Assembly: GCF_000766945.1 (NCBI RefSeq)
Contig: NZ_ALBT01000033.1
Location: 62,001 to 126,000, forward strand
Direction: 5' to 3'
Source of the DNA: Cellvibrio mixtus subsp. mixtus J3-8
GTDB taxonomy: Bacteria; Pseudomonadota; Gammaproteobacteria; Pseudomonadales; Cellvibrionaceae
Length of the DNA stretch: 64,000 bases
In this document: positions 45,666 to 55,270 of the stretch, one piece after another
How positions within the stretch are numbered: the first letter of the stretch is position 1
How the letters are laid out: every line of letters starts with the position of its first letter
Notes under the pieces: generated by a model
What the model was told of the DNA's origin: nothing
The model's database searches: none
Seen by the model: the letters and a program-made list of their open reading frames with translations, nothing else
Translations under genes and position numbers: made by a program

Positions 45666-46655
45666 TTATCCACCTGTCATATTCATAAACCGCACAATCT
45701 GCGGCTCTTCATGTAAATCGAAAAAATGTTTTTCCGGTTTGTGTTGCATGGAATTGATGATGGCTTCGCGTAGTGCGGCTTCTGAATAATTTGCAGCGCG
45801 CAGTTGCGTGCGCAGATCCACGCTGTGTTCATTGCCTAAACATAAAAGCAATCGGCCCGTCGCGGTGACGCGTACGCGATTGCAACTGCCGCAAAAATTG
45901 TGTGAGTGGGGCGAGATAAAACCGATGCGTGAATTAAATCCTGCCACCCGCCAGTAACGCGAAGGCCCTGCATCTGAATGTGAGTTTTCTTGTGGGAACA
46001 AGCTGTAGTCGCGCGCCAATTGGTTGCGCAAATCATCGCTGCTGACATATTCGGCAGCGCGGCCATGGTCATTGATTTTGCCGAGCGGCATCTCCTCGAT
46101 AAAACTGATATCCAGCCCTTCATCCAGAGCAAATTGCACCAGCGCAGGAACTTCATCGGCGTTGTAATGTTTCAAGGCAACGCAATTCAATTTGATTTTC
46201 AGCCCGGCGTTTTGCGCGGCCGTGATTCCATCCAATACCTGGTTCAGGTCTCCGAAACGCGTGAGCCGGCGAAAGCGTTCGGGATTGAGGCTGTCCAGGC
46301 TGATATTGATACGCTGCACTCCAGCGTCGCGGATGGCTTGGGCATATTGGGGCAGGTGGGTGCCATTGGTGGTGAGGCACAGCTCATGCAGGCCGCGCAA
46401 TTGGCCGAGGTTTTGTAACAGCTCGATAGTGCCGCGCCGTACAAGTGGCTCACCGCCAGTAATGCGCAGCTTGGTGACACCCAGTCCAACAAAGGCCTGG
46501 CCGAGGCTGGTGAACTCCTCAATGCTCAAGACTTCGTGGCGGGGCAGGAAGGTCATGTTTTCGGCCATGCAATAAATACAGCGCAGGTCGCAACGGTCAG
46601 TGACTGACAAGCGTACATAATTAACGGTGCGGCCGAAGCTATCGATCAATGGCAT
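45666..46655 (-). CDS. moaA: GTP 3',8-cyclase MoaA
   Basis: 329-residue radical-SAM enzyme, first step of molybdenum cofactor synthesis. N-terminal cluster CDLRCIYCMAE (CxxxCxxC), SAM motif ITGGEPLVRRG, C-terminal second cluster FCGSCNRVRVT...LLLCLG, and the essential C-terminal Gly-Gly (NMTGG). Heads moaA-moaB on the minus strand. No Moco riboswitch is visible upstream. Confidence 0.96.
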   Translation of the reverse strand: MPLIDSFGRTVNYVRLSVTDRCDLRCIYCMAENMTFLPRHEVLSIEEFTSLGQAFVGLGVTKLRITGGEPLVRRGTIELLQNLGQLRGLHELCLTTNGTHLPQYAQAIRDAGVQRINISLDSLNPERFRRLTRFGDLNQVLDGITAAQNAGLKIKLNCVALKHYNADEVPALVQFALDEGLDISFIEEMPLGKINDHGRAAEYVSSDDLRNQLARDYSLFPQENSHSDAGPSRYWRVAGFNSRIGFISPHSHNFCGSCNRVRVTATGRLLLCLGNEHSVDLRTQLRAANYSEAALREAIINSMQHKPEKHFFDLHEEPQIVRFMNMTGG

Positions 46656-47141
46656 ATATAAGATGTTTGTCCTGCAATACGGCCACTCTAACCCTGCCGT
46701 AGGGTTGGCTCAAGGGTTTTCATTGAGGCTAGCAAACCAGTTGCCAGGTTGGACTTATGGTTATCAGCTGGTGGCGAAAACCTTGATCCAAAATGGTGAT
46801 TTTTTTAATTTTACACCGCCAATCCGGACTAGGAGGGCACTTTTCTGTGTGTTGGTGGCTGATGCGGGAATCTGCATTGGTGAAATTACGGGCCAAAAAA
46901 TCAAATATGTTTGTTGGTGGTGCGCAATGCACCACCTCTTTGTTTTTAAGTGGTGCGTTTTTGCAAAATCGGAAAATCATTTTTTGCTATCAATTGGTGC
47001 GACTTTGCACCAACAGAAAACACAAAATGGTTTGATAGTGCAGGCAGGCAATTCAAAGCTGCGCCGGATAATGCGTGTTGGTTGCCAATAAGTAACTGAT
47101 CCACATAAAGAAAAAATTATTTTTCCGTTAAAATTATTTTG
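46656..47141. promoter_or_regulatory. control region between moaA and cobA-nirBD with GGTGC/GCACC palindromes
   Basis: No gene. It holds GGTGGTGC-GCAAT-GCACCACC (46916-46936) and TTGGTGC-GACTTT-GCACCAA (46994-47013), plus single GTGGTGCG (46950-46957) and degenerate TTGGTG copies near 46853 and 46877. They lie 130-250 bp upstream of the sigma54 start, the usual place for an enhancer-binding protein such as NtrC, although the half-site order is not the classical NtrC one. Confidence 0.55.
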
Positions 47142-47157
47142 TGGCATTTGCCTTGCA
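47142..47157 (+). promoter_or_regulatory. sigma54 (RpoN) promoter of cobA-nirBD
   Basis: TGGCAT-TTGCC-TTGCA matches TGGCAC-N5-TTGCA with the exact GG-N10-GC spacing. Predicted transcription start near 47168, 24 bp before the cobA ATG. Confidence 0.75.
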
Positions 47158-47191
47158 ATTACCCCTGTGTAATCAAAATGCAGGTGTCGCC

Positions 47192-48091
47192 ATGAATAAT
47201 TTTCTTAAAGCTCCGGATTTTTTTAAAGCCAATGTTGAAGGTCTTCCTTCCACGATGTTGAAAGCGCGGAGCGGTGGCGATGGACAGGCTAAAAAAATGG
47301 ATGGTCAGGGTAAGAAAATCCGCGCAGGAAAAGTGTGGCTCGTCGGCGCAGGTCCAGGTGATGCTGAATTGCTTACGCTGAAAGCACTGCGAGCTATCAA
47401 TTCTGCCGATGTTATTTTTTACGATTATCTGGTGAGCGCAGAAATTCGCGCGCTCTTTCCTAAAAATATTCCCTCTTTCTATGTTGGCAAAGCAAAAAAT
47501 AAACACAGTATTGCCCAGGAAAATTTAAACCAATTATTAGTCAGCCAGGCGCAACTGGGGTTAAACGTTTGCCGTATTAAAGGTGGCGATCCCTTTGTAT
47601 TTGGGCGCGGGGGTGAAGAGTTATTGGCGCTGCGTACGGCAGGTATCGATGCAGACGTTATTCCCGGTATTACCTCCGCATCGGGATGCAGTACCTACGC
47701 TGATATTCCTTTAACCCATCGCGGTTTATCCCAGGGCTGTACATTCGTCACCGGCCACGCGGAAAAAAACCTGGATGTGAATTGGGATGCGTTGGCGCAA
47801 TTAAAACACACCCTGGTTTTTTATATGGGCCTGACACGCGCTAATGATATTTCTGCAAAATTATTGGCCGGTGGTTTGGCGGCGGATACTCCGGTGGCGA
47901 TTATCGAAAACGGCTGCCGTAAAGACCAGCGCAATATTATCTCTACGTTAAGTGAATTGCCGGCAGATGTCATTCGCGAGCAAGTGCAATCACCGGCACT
48001 AATTATTGTGGGTGAAGTGGTGCGTATGAAAGAAAAATTACAATCTACCGTTAAGGCGCATGCCGCTGAAGCACACTATTTATTGGCGTGA
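47192..48091 (+). CDS. cobA: uroporphyrinogen-III C-methyltransferase
   Basis: 299-residue SAM enzyme that makes precorrin-2 for siroheme, the NirB cofactor. It has an extra N-terminal Lys-rich segment of about 45 residues, then the SUMT domain: VWLVGAGPGDAELLTLKA, FYDYLVS, RIKGGDPFVFGRGGEE, PGITSASG and PLTHRGLSQGCTFVTGH. No CysG dehydrogenase/chelatase half is fused. ATG 47192 is used because the longer frame (from 47141) would begin inside the sigma54 promoter. Operon with nirB and nirD. Confidence 0.93.
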   Translation: MNNFLKAPDFFKANVEGLPSTMLKARSGGDGQAKKMDGQGKKIRAGKVWLVGAGPGDAELLTLKALRAINSADVIFYDYLVSAEIRALFPKNIPSFYVGKAKNKHSIAQENLNQLLVSQAQLGLNVCRIKGGDPFVFGRGGEELLALRTAGIDADVIPGITSASGCSTYADIPLTHRGLSQGCTFVTGHAEKNLDVNWDALAQLKHTLVFYMGLTRANDISAKLLAGGLAADTPVAIIENGCRKDQRNIISTLSELPADVIREQVQSPALIIVGEVVRMKEKLQSTVKAHAAEAHYLLA

Positions 48092-48149
48092 TGTTTTTAA
48101 TTTCTGTACGAATTAACTAATACAAAAATTTTACGACCGTGAGGCAGAT

Positions 48150-50690
48150 ATGAAGACGCGTATTGTTGTTGTTGGCAATGGAATGGTTGGCCACAAATTT
48201 ATTGATAACCTGGTGAATCACGCTGACCGCGATCAATATCAGGTTATTACGTTCTCGGAAGAGTCGCGCCTTGCTTATGACCGTGTACAGCTTTCAAAAT
48301 ATTTTTCCGGTTCCACGGCTGAAGACCTGATGCTGACCAGCACAGATTATTACAATGAAAAAGGTGTGCAATATATCCTGGGTGATAAAGTTATCGATCT
48401 GGACTTTGATAACAAGGAAATCATTACTGCATCAGGCCGCCGCGAAGCTTACGACAAGTTAATCCTGGCCACCGGTTCATTTCCGTTTGTTCCGCCAATC
48501 CCGGGTAACAACGGTGAGCATTGCCTGGTATATCGCACGATTGAAGACCTGGAGCGCATTACTGCTTCGGCACAGCAAAGCAAAATTGGCGTGGTTGTTG
48601 GTGGTGGCCTGTTGGGATTGGAAGCTGCGGCTGCCTTGAAAGCGGCTGGCCTTGAAACCCACGTGGTGGAATTTGCACCGCGCTTGATGGCCGTCCAATT
48701 GGATGAAGGTGGCGGTAAATTGCTGCGTCGTAAAATTGAAAGCATTGGTGTGCGCGTTCACACGCAAAAAGCAACCAATGAAATTGTTGCTGGTGCCGAG
48801 TCGCGCTACCGCATGAATTTTGCGGATGGCAGTCATCTGGAAACCGATATGATTTTGTTCTCTGCAGGTATTCGTCCGCAAGATGAACTTGCGCGCAAAT
48901 GTGGTATAGGTTTGGGTGAGCGCGGCGGTATTGTGGTCGACAACAATTGCCAGACAACGGTTAAAGATGTGTACGCAATTGGCGAATGTGCGCTATGGAA
49001 TAATCGTATTTACGGTTTGGTTGCGCCCGGTTACCAAATGGCGAAAGTGGCTTTGTCCCATATCACGGGCGGCAAGGATCAATTTACGGGTGCCGATATG
49101 AGCACTAAATTAAAATTGCTCGGCGTTGATGTGGCATCTGTTGGTGACGCACATGGCAATACTCCCGGTTCACTCAGTTACACCTATAGCAACGATGTAG
49201 AAGAAGTTTATAAACGTATTATTGTTTCTGCGGACAATAAAAAATTATTGGGCGCAGTATTGGTGGGCGATGTAGAAGCCTACGGTACTTTGCAATCCAT
49301 GTGCGTTAACGGCATGGATTTACCGGAAGATCCCAATTGTTTGATCCTACCCAATGTTGATGGTGGCGGTGCTGCAATCGGTGTGGATGCGTTGCCTGAG
49401 TCTGCGTGTGTGTGTTCTTGTTACGATGTGAGTAAAGGTGCAATTTGCTGCGCAGTGCAAGACGGTGCACGCACCATGGGCGATATCAAAGCCATCACCA
49501 AAGCGTCTACCGGTTGCGGTGGTTGTTCCGCGCTGGCCAAACAAGTAATGGATTCCGAGTTGAAAAAAATCGGCGTAGAAGTCAGTAATCATATTTGCGA
49601 GCACTTTCCCCATTCACGTCGGGAATTGGCGGATATCGTCCGCATCAAACAAATCAAAACCTTTGATGATTTGCTCGATCAACACGGTCGCGGTTTAGGT
49701 TGCGATATTTGTAAACCGGCGGTGGGTTCAATCCTTGCCGGTTTCTGGAATGAATATGTTCTGGATAAAAAACATATCGGCCTGCAAGACACTAACGATA
49801 TTTTCCTTGGCAATATGCAAAAAGATGGTAGTTACTCCATTGTGCCGCGTATTGCCGGTGGTGAGATCACTCCGGAAAAATTAATTGTGCTCGGTGAGGT
49901 GGCGAAAGAATACAAGCTCTACACCAAAATTACTGGTGGACAACGTATCGATTTATTCGGCGCACAATTGCATCAATTGCCTGCCATCTGGAAAAAACTG
50001 GTTGATGCCGGTTTTGAAACCGGCCATGCCTACGGAAAATCATTGCGTACGGTGAAATCTTGTGTGGGTTCTACCTGGTGTCGTTACGGTGTATTGGATT
50101 CCGTTGGTATGGCAGTAATGTTAGAGAACCGTTACAAAGGTGTGCGCTCGCCCCACAAAATGAAATTCGCTGTGTCGGGCTGTACGCGCGAATGTGCGGA
50201 AGCGCAGTCAAAAGATTTTGGTGTAATTGCGACTGAAACCGGCTGGAGTTTGTATGTGTGCGGCAATGGGGGTATGCGCCCGCGCCACGCGGATTTATTT
50301 GCTACCGGCCTGGATGACGTCACGCTGATTAAATATATCGACCGCGTAATGATGTTCTACATTCGCACTGCTGATCGTTTGCAACGTACATCGGTGTGGA
50401 TGGAAAACATGGAAGGCGGCCTGGATTACCTGAAGAAAGTAGTTATCGACGATAAACTGGGTTTATGTGAAGAACTTGAAGCGCAAATGAATTACAACAT
50501 CAGCCAATACCAATGCGAATGGAAAACCACGGTTGAAAATGAAGAATTGCAAAAACGTTTCAAACATTTCATTAATAGCGAAGCCAGGGATGACAACCTT
50601 GCATACGTGGTAGAGCGTGAACAAATTCGCCCGGCGACGGCACTGGAGCGCAAGAGCAACAATATCCAATTGGTAGAATTAGTTGATTAA
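48150..50690 (+). CDS. nirB: assimilatory nitrite reductase (NADH) large subunit
   Basis: 846-residue cytoplasmic enzyme reducing nitrite to ammonium. Order: FAD/NAD pyridine-nucleotide oxidoreductase part (VVVGNGMVGHKFID, VVGGGLLGLEAAAALK), a BFD-like [2Fe-2S] domain (CVCSCYDVSKG...GCGGCSALAKQ), a second short Cys-rich module (CEHFPHSRREL, GCDICKP), and the siroheme/[4Fe-4S] domain with SCVGSTWCRYG and SGCTRECAEAQ. Full length, all cluster cysteines seen. Confidence 0.97.
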   Translation: MKTRIVVVGNGMVGHKFIDNLVNHADRDQYQVITFSEESRLAYDRVQLSKYFSGSTAEDLMLTSTDYYNEKGVQYILGDKVIDLDFDNKEIITASGRREAYDKLILATGSFPFVPPIPGNNGEHCLVYRTIEDLERITASAQQSKIGVVVGGGLLGLEAAAALKAAGLETHVVEFAPRLMAVQLDEGGGKLLRRKIESIGVRVHTQKATNEIVAGAESRYRMNFADGSHLETDMILFSAGIRPQDELARKCGIGLGERGGIVVDNNCQTTVKDVYAIGECALWNNRIYGLVAPGYQMAKVALSHITGGKDQFTGADMSTKLKLLGVDVASVGDAHGNTPGSLSYTYSNDVEEVYKRIIVSADNKKLLGAVLVGDVEAYGTLQSMCVNGMDLPEDPNCLILPNVDGGGAAIGVDALPESACVCSCYDVSKGAICCAVQDGARTMGDIKAITKASTGCGGCSALAKQVMDSELKKIGVEVSNHICEHFPHSRRELADIVRIKQIKTFDDLLDQHGRGLGCDICKPAVGSILAGFWNEYVLDKKHIGLQDTNDIFLGNMQKDGSYSIVPRIAGGEITPEKLIVLGEVAKEYKLYTKITGGQRIDLFGAQLHQLPAIWKKLVDAGFETGHAYGKSLRTVKSCVGSTWCRYGVLDSVGMAVMLENRYKGVRSPHKMKFAVSGCTRECAEAQSKDFGVIATETGWSLYVCGNGGMRPRHADLFATGLDDVTLIKYIDRVMMFYIRTADRLQRTSVWMENMEGGLDYLKKVVIDDKLGLCEELEAQMNYNISQYQCEWKTTVENEELQKRFKHFINSEARDDNLAYVVEREQIRPATALERKSNNIQLVELVD

Positions 50691-50814
50691 CAATCCAGCC
50701 CGTACGGAGTGTAACGAAATACGGGACGGTAAATAACTTAACGATCCTGTATTGCGCAAAGCCCATACGGGCTACGAAAAGTTGGTTTAATCCACGATTT
50801 AGCGAGAAAAAATC

Positions 50815-51147
50815 ATGAGCGAAAAACCCTGGATCAGCGTGTGCGAAATTAATGATTTATTACCAGACACCGGTGTGTGCGCGCTGGTGAACAAACAACA
50901 GGTAGCGATTTTTCGTTCGCGCCGGTTGAATGAAGTTTTTGCGGTGTCCAACTACGATCCTGTTGGTGAGGCCAATGTCCTATCGCGAGGAATGATTGGT
51001 TCTATAGGTGATGAAGTGGTTGTGGCATCGCCGCTTTATAAGGAGCATTACAACCTGCGCACCGGGGAGTGCCTGGAAAAACCCGGGTACAAAATTCCGG
51101 TTTTTCCGGTGCGACTGGATGATGGTTTGGTGCAAATTCAGGCGTGA
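50815..51147 (+). CDS. nirD: nitrite reductase (NADH) small subunit
   Basis: 110-residue Rieske-fold NirD subunit. It keeps the fold (GVCALVNKQQVAIFRS, PLYKEHYNLRTGECLE) but lacks the Cys/His ligands for a [2Fe-2S] cluster, as is normal for NirD. 124 bp after nirB, last gene of cobA-nirBD. Confidence 0.94.
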   Translation: MSEKPWISVCEINDLLPDTGVCALVNKQQVAIFRSRRLNEVFAVSNYDPVGEANVLSRGMIGSIGDEVVVASPLYKEHYNLRTGECLEKPGYKIPVFPVRLDDGLVQIQA

Positions 51148-51220
51148 TTGCATGAGTTGGGAATAATTTATTGTATGCGTGAGCGGCCCCTTCTTCGACT
51201 GCTTCATGAGTCGGCTTAAT

Positions 51221-51247
51221 GGCAATCCTATGGGTTGCCCTTTTTTA
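51221..51247 (+). terminator. rho-independent terminator after nirD
   Basis: GGCAATCC-TAT-GGGTTGCC (51221-51228 / 51232-51239, one wobble) followed by CTTTTTTATT. Confidence 0.85.
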
Positions 51248-51309
51248 TTGGTGGTGTTTAACTGTCAATACGAGACCGGACTTTGATCAGGCAGCTTGGG
51301 GAAATTATT

Positions 51310-51996
51310 ATGAAACAGCTACGAGAGTTTTTAAAACGCACTCGGGCACGGGTGTATTCACGCTATGAAAAAAAACAATTGCGTAACAAGCCATTTATTT
51401 TGGTGGCTAACAATTGTTGGGGTTACAATTTGTATGAGTCGTTAGGGCGTGAATACAACACGCCGTTTGTGGGATTATTTTTGCATCCCGAATGTTATTT
51501 GCGATTGTTGGAAAACTTCGATGAATATTTGGGCTCTGAACTTTCATTCGGGAATACCACCCGGTATTCAACCCGGCAAACGCATTATCCGGTAGGTTAT
51601 CTGCGCGATGTCGAAATTCATTTTCTGCACTACAAGTCAGCAGAAGAAGCGCTGGCCAAATGGCAGCGTCGCCTGGCGCGAATGAACCAGGCCCGTGCCC
51701 AGGGAGTAGATTGCTATTTTAAATTGTGCGACCGTGAAGGCTGCACCTATGAGCAATTACAACGCTTCCATGCACTGCCGCAAAAAATGAAATTGTCACT
51801 GGGAATCCACCCCTTTCCCGCTCCCGGGCACATTTGCATTCCATGGATGCGAGAGGAAAATTCTGACGAGTTAATTGATGGCGCAAAACAGTTTAACCGG
51901 CGCTATGGATACTTTGATGTTACCAGTTGGATTAAACAGGGTACTGTGGAGCGCACATTGAGTGCGCGCCTGTTAAGTGTGCTGGTTTTAAAATGA
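51310..51996 (+). CDS. DUF1919 family protein
   Basis: 228-residue protein of DUF1919, often annotated as an exopolysaccharide biosynthesis protein. Typical segments: FILVANNCWGYNLYESLG, YNTPFVGLFLHPECYLRLL and YPVGYLRDVEIHFLHYKS, with EALAKWQRRLARM and YFKLCDREGCTYEQL. Activity unknown. ATG 51310 chosen; an in-frame upstream start exists at 51283. Isolated between nirD and a cyclase. Confidence 0.85.
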   Translation: MKQLREFLKRTRARVYSRYEKKQLRNKPFILVANNCWGYNLYESLGREYNTPFVGLFLHPECYLRLLENFDEYLGSELSFGNTTRYSTRQTHYPVGYLRDVEIHFLHYKSAEEALAKWQRRLARMNQARAQGVDCYFKLCDREGCTYEQLQRFHALPQKMKLSLGIHPFPAPGHICIPWMREENSDELIDGAKQFNRRYGYFDVTSWIKQGTVERTLSARLLSVLVLK

Positions 51997-52011
51997 ACGA
52001 TCGGCCTGCTA

Positions 52012-53316
52012 TCAAATCGAGTGGGTAACTCTGGATGAAGCGCTTTTATTGAGATACATGCGTTGGTCTGCAATCTGGGTCAGCTCATGTGTCTCTTGCG
52101 CATCCTGCGGATAAAATGCTGCACCAATACTGCAACCAATATGGATTGTCTGGCCATCCAGTGAAAATGGTTTGGTGAGGGACTGCTGGATTTTTTCACT
52201 CACGATATTGGCTTGCGCCATATCATCAATTTGATGCAATAAAATTACAAACTCATCACCACCGATGCGCGCTACTGTGTCCGATGACCTCACGCAAGTG
52301 AGCAAACGCTGGGTCACTTGTTTTAAAAGCTCATCGCCAACGGCGTGGCCATAGTGATCGTTAACTGGTTTGAATTTATCCAGATCCAGGAGCATCACGG
52401 CAAGTACACGTTGGTGTCGTTTACAATAACTGAGAGCTTGTTGCAAACGGTCCGCGAACAATGCGCGGTTAGGCAATCCGGTCAGGCTATCGTGCTGCGC
52501 CATAATGCGATGAAGCTCTTCGCTTTTGCGCAACGCTTCCAGCGAAAGTTTGCGTTCGATGGCAATCTCCGCGAGATAAACCGATTCTTCAATCAATTTA
52601 ATTTCATCACTATCCGGCTCACCGCACGTGGCTTTATAGATTACAAATACTCCCAGGCAACGGCCGTGGTTGTGAATCGGCTCGGCCCAGCACGAAGCGA
52701 GCCCGGCTTGCGCGGCTACCTCACGCAAACCATACCAGTTGGGATGCGATTGAATATCTGCATTGATCACCCGCTTGCCGGTTACGGCTGCTTCGCCAAA
52801 TGCCCCCAGGGTTTCATCGATGGGCAGGCCGTCGAGGGCATGGTTATAAATATCCGGCAAGCTAGGCGCAGCGGCGAGGAGAAAATGCTGTTGTTCCTGG
52901 TTGATGCGCAAAATACTGCACTTTAACTCGGGCTTGATATGCTCCACGCCGTGCACAAGGCTGGTGAGGATTTCGTCGAGTGGGTCATCCGCGGCGATTT
53001 GGGCTAGCACGAGATTGTGATTGCGTTGCTGTACATCGGCACTGCGCATCAAGCGCACCATATTGTGCAATTTGCTGTTCACGCGATAGGTGTGTAAACC
53101 TGCTGCAAAAATAAGCAGGAGGCCGCTGGAAATAGCGATCCCCACATAAAGCCAATCGGTATTGGTGACGGGGGCCGTTACGGCGGAGTGAACACTGTGC
53201 GCAATCAATCCACCCGCACAGGTCATTAAAAAACCGGCTGCAACCTTACGCACGTTATTCACCGATATCCACCAAACCAATGGGACCACCGCCTGCGGCC
53301 ACTCCGTTGTTTGCAT
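52012..53316 (-). CDS. membrane diguanylate cyclase with GAF domain
   Basis: 434-residue protein: two membrane helices at the N-terminus (about 24-45 and 54-75), a GAF domain (about 110-245; KCSILRINQEQQHFLLAAAPSLP, GLASCWAEPIHNHGRCLGVFVIYK) and a C-terminal GGDEF domain with intact RIGGDEFVILLHQ and DKFKPVNDHYGHAVGDELL. Likely makes c-di-GMP. An RxxD-type inhibitory site may be present but was not confirmed. Confidence 0.92.
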   Translation of the reverse strand: MQTTEWPQAVVPLVWWISVNNVRKVAAGFLMTCAGGLIAHSVHSAVTAPVTNTDWLYVGIAISSGLLLIFAAGLHTYRVNSKLHNMVRLMRSADVQQRNHNLVLAQIAADDPLDEILTSLVHGVEHIKPELKCSILRINQEQQHFLLAAAPSLPDIYNHALDGLPIDETLGAFGEAAVTGKRVINADIQSHPNWYGLREVAAQAGLASCWAEPIHNHGRCLGVFVIYKATCGEPDSDEIKLIEESVYLAEIAIERKLSLEALRKSEELHRIMAQHDSLTGLPNRALFADRLQQALSYCKRHQRVLAVMLLDLDKFKPVNDHYGHAVGDELLKQVTQRLLTCVRSSDTVARIGGDEFVILLHQIDDMAQANIVSEKIQQSLTKPFSLDGQTIHIGCSIGAAFYPQDAQETHELTQIADQRMYLNKSASSRVTHSI

Positions 53317-53847
53317 CGATGGCGGCCTTAAAAAATGGATCCGATGTCATCGCAATAAAACTCCTTAAAAAGATACGTCTGAGTGTAGTGGCAGCTTTGC
53401 CCGAAGGTTGTCTTTTTCGCGAACGATTGCGAACAGGCGCTTAAGGTATTCGCATTAACGGGCAATAACTGTGCCTGACATGTAATTTTGCGAATTGGCA
53501 GCAGATAAAACCTGTATCTGCTTGGCATTATTGATTTGCGGTAATTGATTAATTACAAAAAATTGTAAAGAAAACCGATTTGACCAAGGTTTATTTTTCC
53601 GGCGACCTTTATCACAGTTCTAAAAAACAAATTTTTATGCAAAAAAAACTTGTGAAGCCCGTTCATTTTTTCTTCACTCCACTCGCGGAAAATAGCACCC
53701 ACAATAACGCACAATAAATTATTTTCCCTCGGCGATTGTTAAACCTCACTGGAGTTCTGTCCGGGCAAACCTGGCAGCCATTTCTGTTATTGCAGAAGAT
53801 GGCCGGCGTGTGTTTTTCGATTGCCCATCACCTCAGAGATAATAACG
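53317..53847 (+). promoter_or_regulatory. long intergenic region and structured leader before small membrane protein
   Basis: 531 bp without a convincing gene. The last 150 bp fold: CCGGG-CAAA-CCTGG (53761-53774) and a 10-bp stem with one bulge, GCCATTTCTG / CAGAAGATGGC (about 53778-53804). A short minus-strand frame (53328-53528) is compositionally unlike a protein gene. The leader could be a riboswitch or small RNA; it did not match c-di-GMP (GEMM) signatures. Confidence 0.4.
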
Positions 53848-54072
53848 ATGAATAAGGCGTTTGCGGTGGTGATGCTGGCATCAGCCAGTTTGTTTGCGCT
53901 GTTTTGTGTATCCTGGTGGGGCGATGTTTTTTCTGGAAAGGAAGCATCGCCTGCTGGATTTTCAACCAGCAATTCCTCTGTGCTCAATAAAATCCAGCCG
54001 CATGAAAATTCTTCAGCAGTTTCATCGAAACAGGCAACGCCAGCGCCGGTTGTAAATAATTATTCGAAGTAA
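53848..54072 (+). CDS. small single-span membrane or exported protein
   Basis: 74 residues: hydrophobic N-terminal segment (about 3-24, AFAVVMLASASLFALFCVSWW) as signal anchor or signal peptide, then a Ser/Asn/Pro-rich extracytoplasmic part (STSNSSVLNKIQ, SKQATPAPVVNN). No lipobox of standard form. No family recognised. GAGAT lies upstream of ATG 53848. Confidence 0.6.
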   Translation: MNKAFAVVMLASASLFALFCVSWWGDVFSGKEASPAGFSTSNSSVLNKIQPHENSSAVSSKQATPAPVVNNYSK

Positions 54073-54150
54073 CTCTTCTATTTATTTGGCAACCACTTCC
54101 CTGTTCAAGTAATGATCTGTAAGAAATAGACGCTACGTGATTCATCCTCG

Positions 54151-55068
54151 TTACGCATTTAATAATTCCGGTGCGGTGTTGCGTATACGCGCAAGGTCGC
54201 GCACTGGTGGTAATCCAAACAGGCGGTGATATTCGCGATTAAATTGTGAAGGGCTTTCATAGCCTACGCGATGGCTTGCGGTTGCCGCATCCAGGTTTTC
54301 ACTGAACAATAAACGTCGCGCTTCTTGCAGCCGTAATTGTTTTTGAAATTGCAGCGGCGTCATATTGGTGATGCTTTTGAAATGCGCATGCAGTGCCGAG
54401 TTGCTCATACAGGCCATTTGCGCCAGATCCTCAATTCGCCAGTTTTTATGGAAATCACGTTTTAATGCGGTGATGACGCGTGCAATTTGTTGTGCGTGGC
54501 TATCTGTCTGTGCAGTTTGTTGCAGGGTAATGGCTTGTTCATCTTGCAGTAGTCGATACAGGATTTCCCGCTCCACCATCGGCGCCAGGATTGGCAGGTC
54601 CTCTGGAGTATCCAGCAAGCGCATCAAGCGCAGTACCGCATCGAGTAATTGGTAATTCGCCTGGCTCACAAACAGCCCGCGCGCGGGTGTTTTTTCCGGC
54701 CGCAATAGTTGGCGGTTTTCAATAAACATCTCGCTAATTTTTTGCGGTTTTAATCCCAACCGGATGCACAGGTACGGATGTTCCGGAGTAGCTTCAATCA
54801 CCTGGCCGCGTACCGGTAAGTCCACCGCCGCTACCAGATAATGCGATGGGTTGTACACGTAGGTCTCGTCGCCCAGGCGCGCCTGCTTTTGCCCTTGTGC
54901 GATGATGCACACCGAGGGTTCATAAATGCTATGGGTTATTTCGGTGGGCTGGTCGCTGCGAAATAATTGCAAGCATTCGAGGGCGGTGGGCGTCATACCT
55001 TCATTCAATGCCAGGCGGCGCGCACGCATCGCCAGTTCGGCTACAAGATGGTCCATTTGATTGCTCAT
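54151..55068 (-). CDS. AraC family regulator with AraC_N domain
   Basis: 305-residue regulator: N-terminal AraC_N (cupin-like) domain (SIYEPSVCIIAQGQKQARLG, YLVAAVDLPVRGQVIEAT, YLCIRLGLKP) and C-terminal double HTH (IEDLAQMACMSNSALHAHFKSI, ATASHRVGYESPSQFNREYHRLFG). ATG 55068 has GAGAGAG upstream on the minus strand. Divergent from the SDR gene, the common arrangement for this subfamily, whose members usually control the adjacent reductase. Confidence 0.92.
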   Translation of the reverse strand: MSNQMDHLVAELAMRARRLALNEGMTPTALECLQLFRSDQPTEITHSIYEPSVCIIAQGQKQARLGDETYVYNPSHYLVAAVDLPVRGQVIEATPEHPYLCIRLGLKPQKISEMFIENRQLLRPEKTPARGLFVSQANYQLLDAVLRLMRLLDTPEDLPILAPMVEREILYRLLQDEQAITLQQTAQTDSHAQQIARVITALKRDFHKNWRIEDLAQMACMSNSALHAHFKSITNMTPLQFQKQLRLQEARRLLFSENLDAATASHRVGYESPSQFNREYHRLFGLPPVRDLARIRNTAPELLNA

Positions 55069-55270
55069 CGGGTGTCTCTCTCGTGGTTCGCCATTACCAA
55101 TTTGATGCATGTGAGTGTAACTGCTTGCGATTAATGGTTGAACCGATCGGCGTTGAGTCTGGAGTTTTAGGCAATGACTGGCGAGGAATCGGCTACCGGC
55201 AAAAATACCCTGCTCCCTATAGTGGCTCCATCGGGACGGAATTCACCGGCCCTTAGTTAAGGAGCTATCC

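Noticed and set aside
46656-46800. Moco riboswitch upstream of moaA
   Set aside because: No matching conserved stems or the GCCTCCC-like core were seen on the minus strand.
46916-47013. NasR/NasT-type antiterminator hairpins in the nir leader RNA
   Set aside because: They lie upstream of the sigma54 start (about 47168), so would not be in that transcript, and the loops lack the ANTAR A-x-x-G pattern; treated as DNA sites.
53740-53840. c-di-GMP (GEMM) riboswitch before the small protein
   Set aside because: GGGCAAACC is present but the second tetraloop-receptor helix and the ACGCAAAGCC core are missing.
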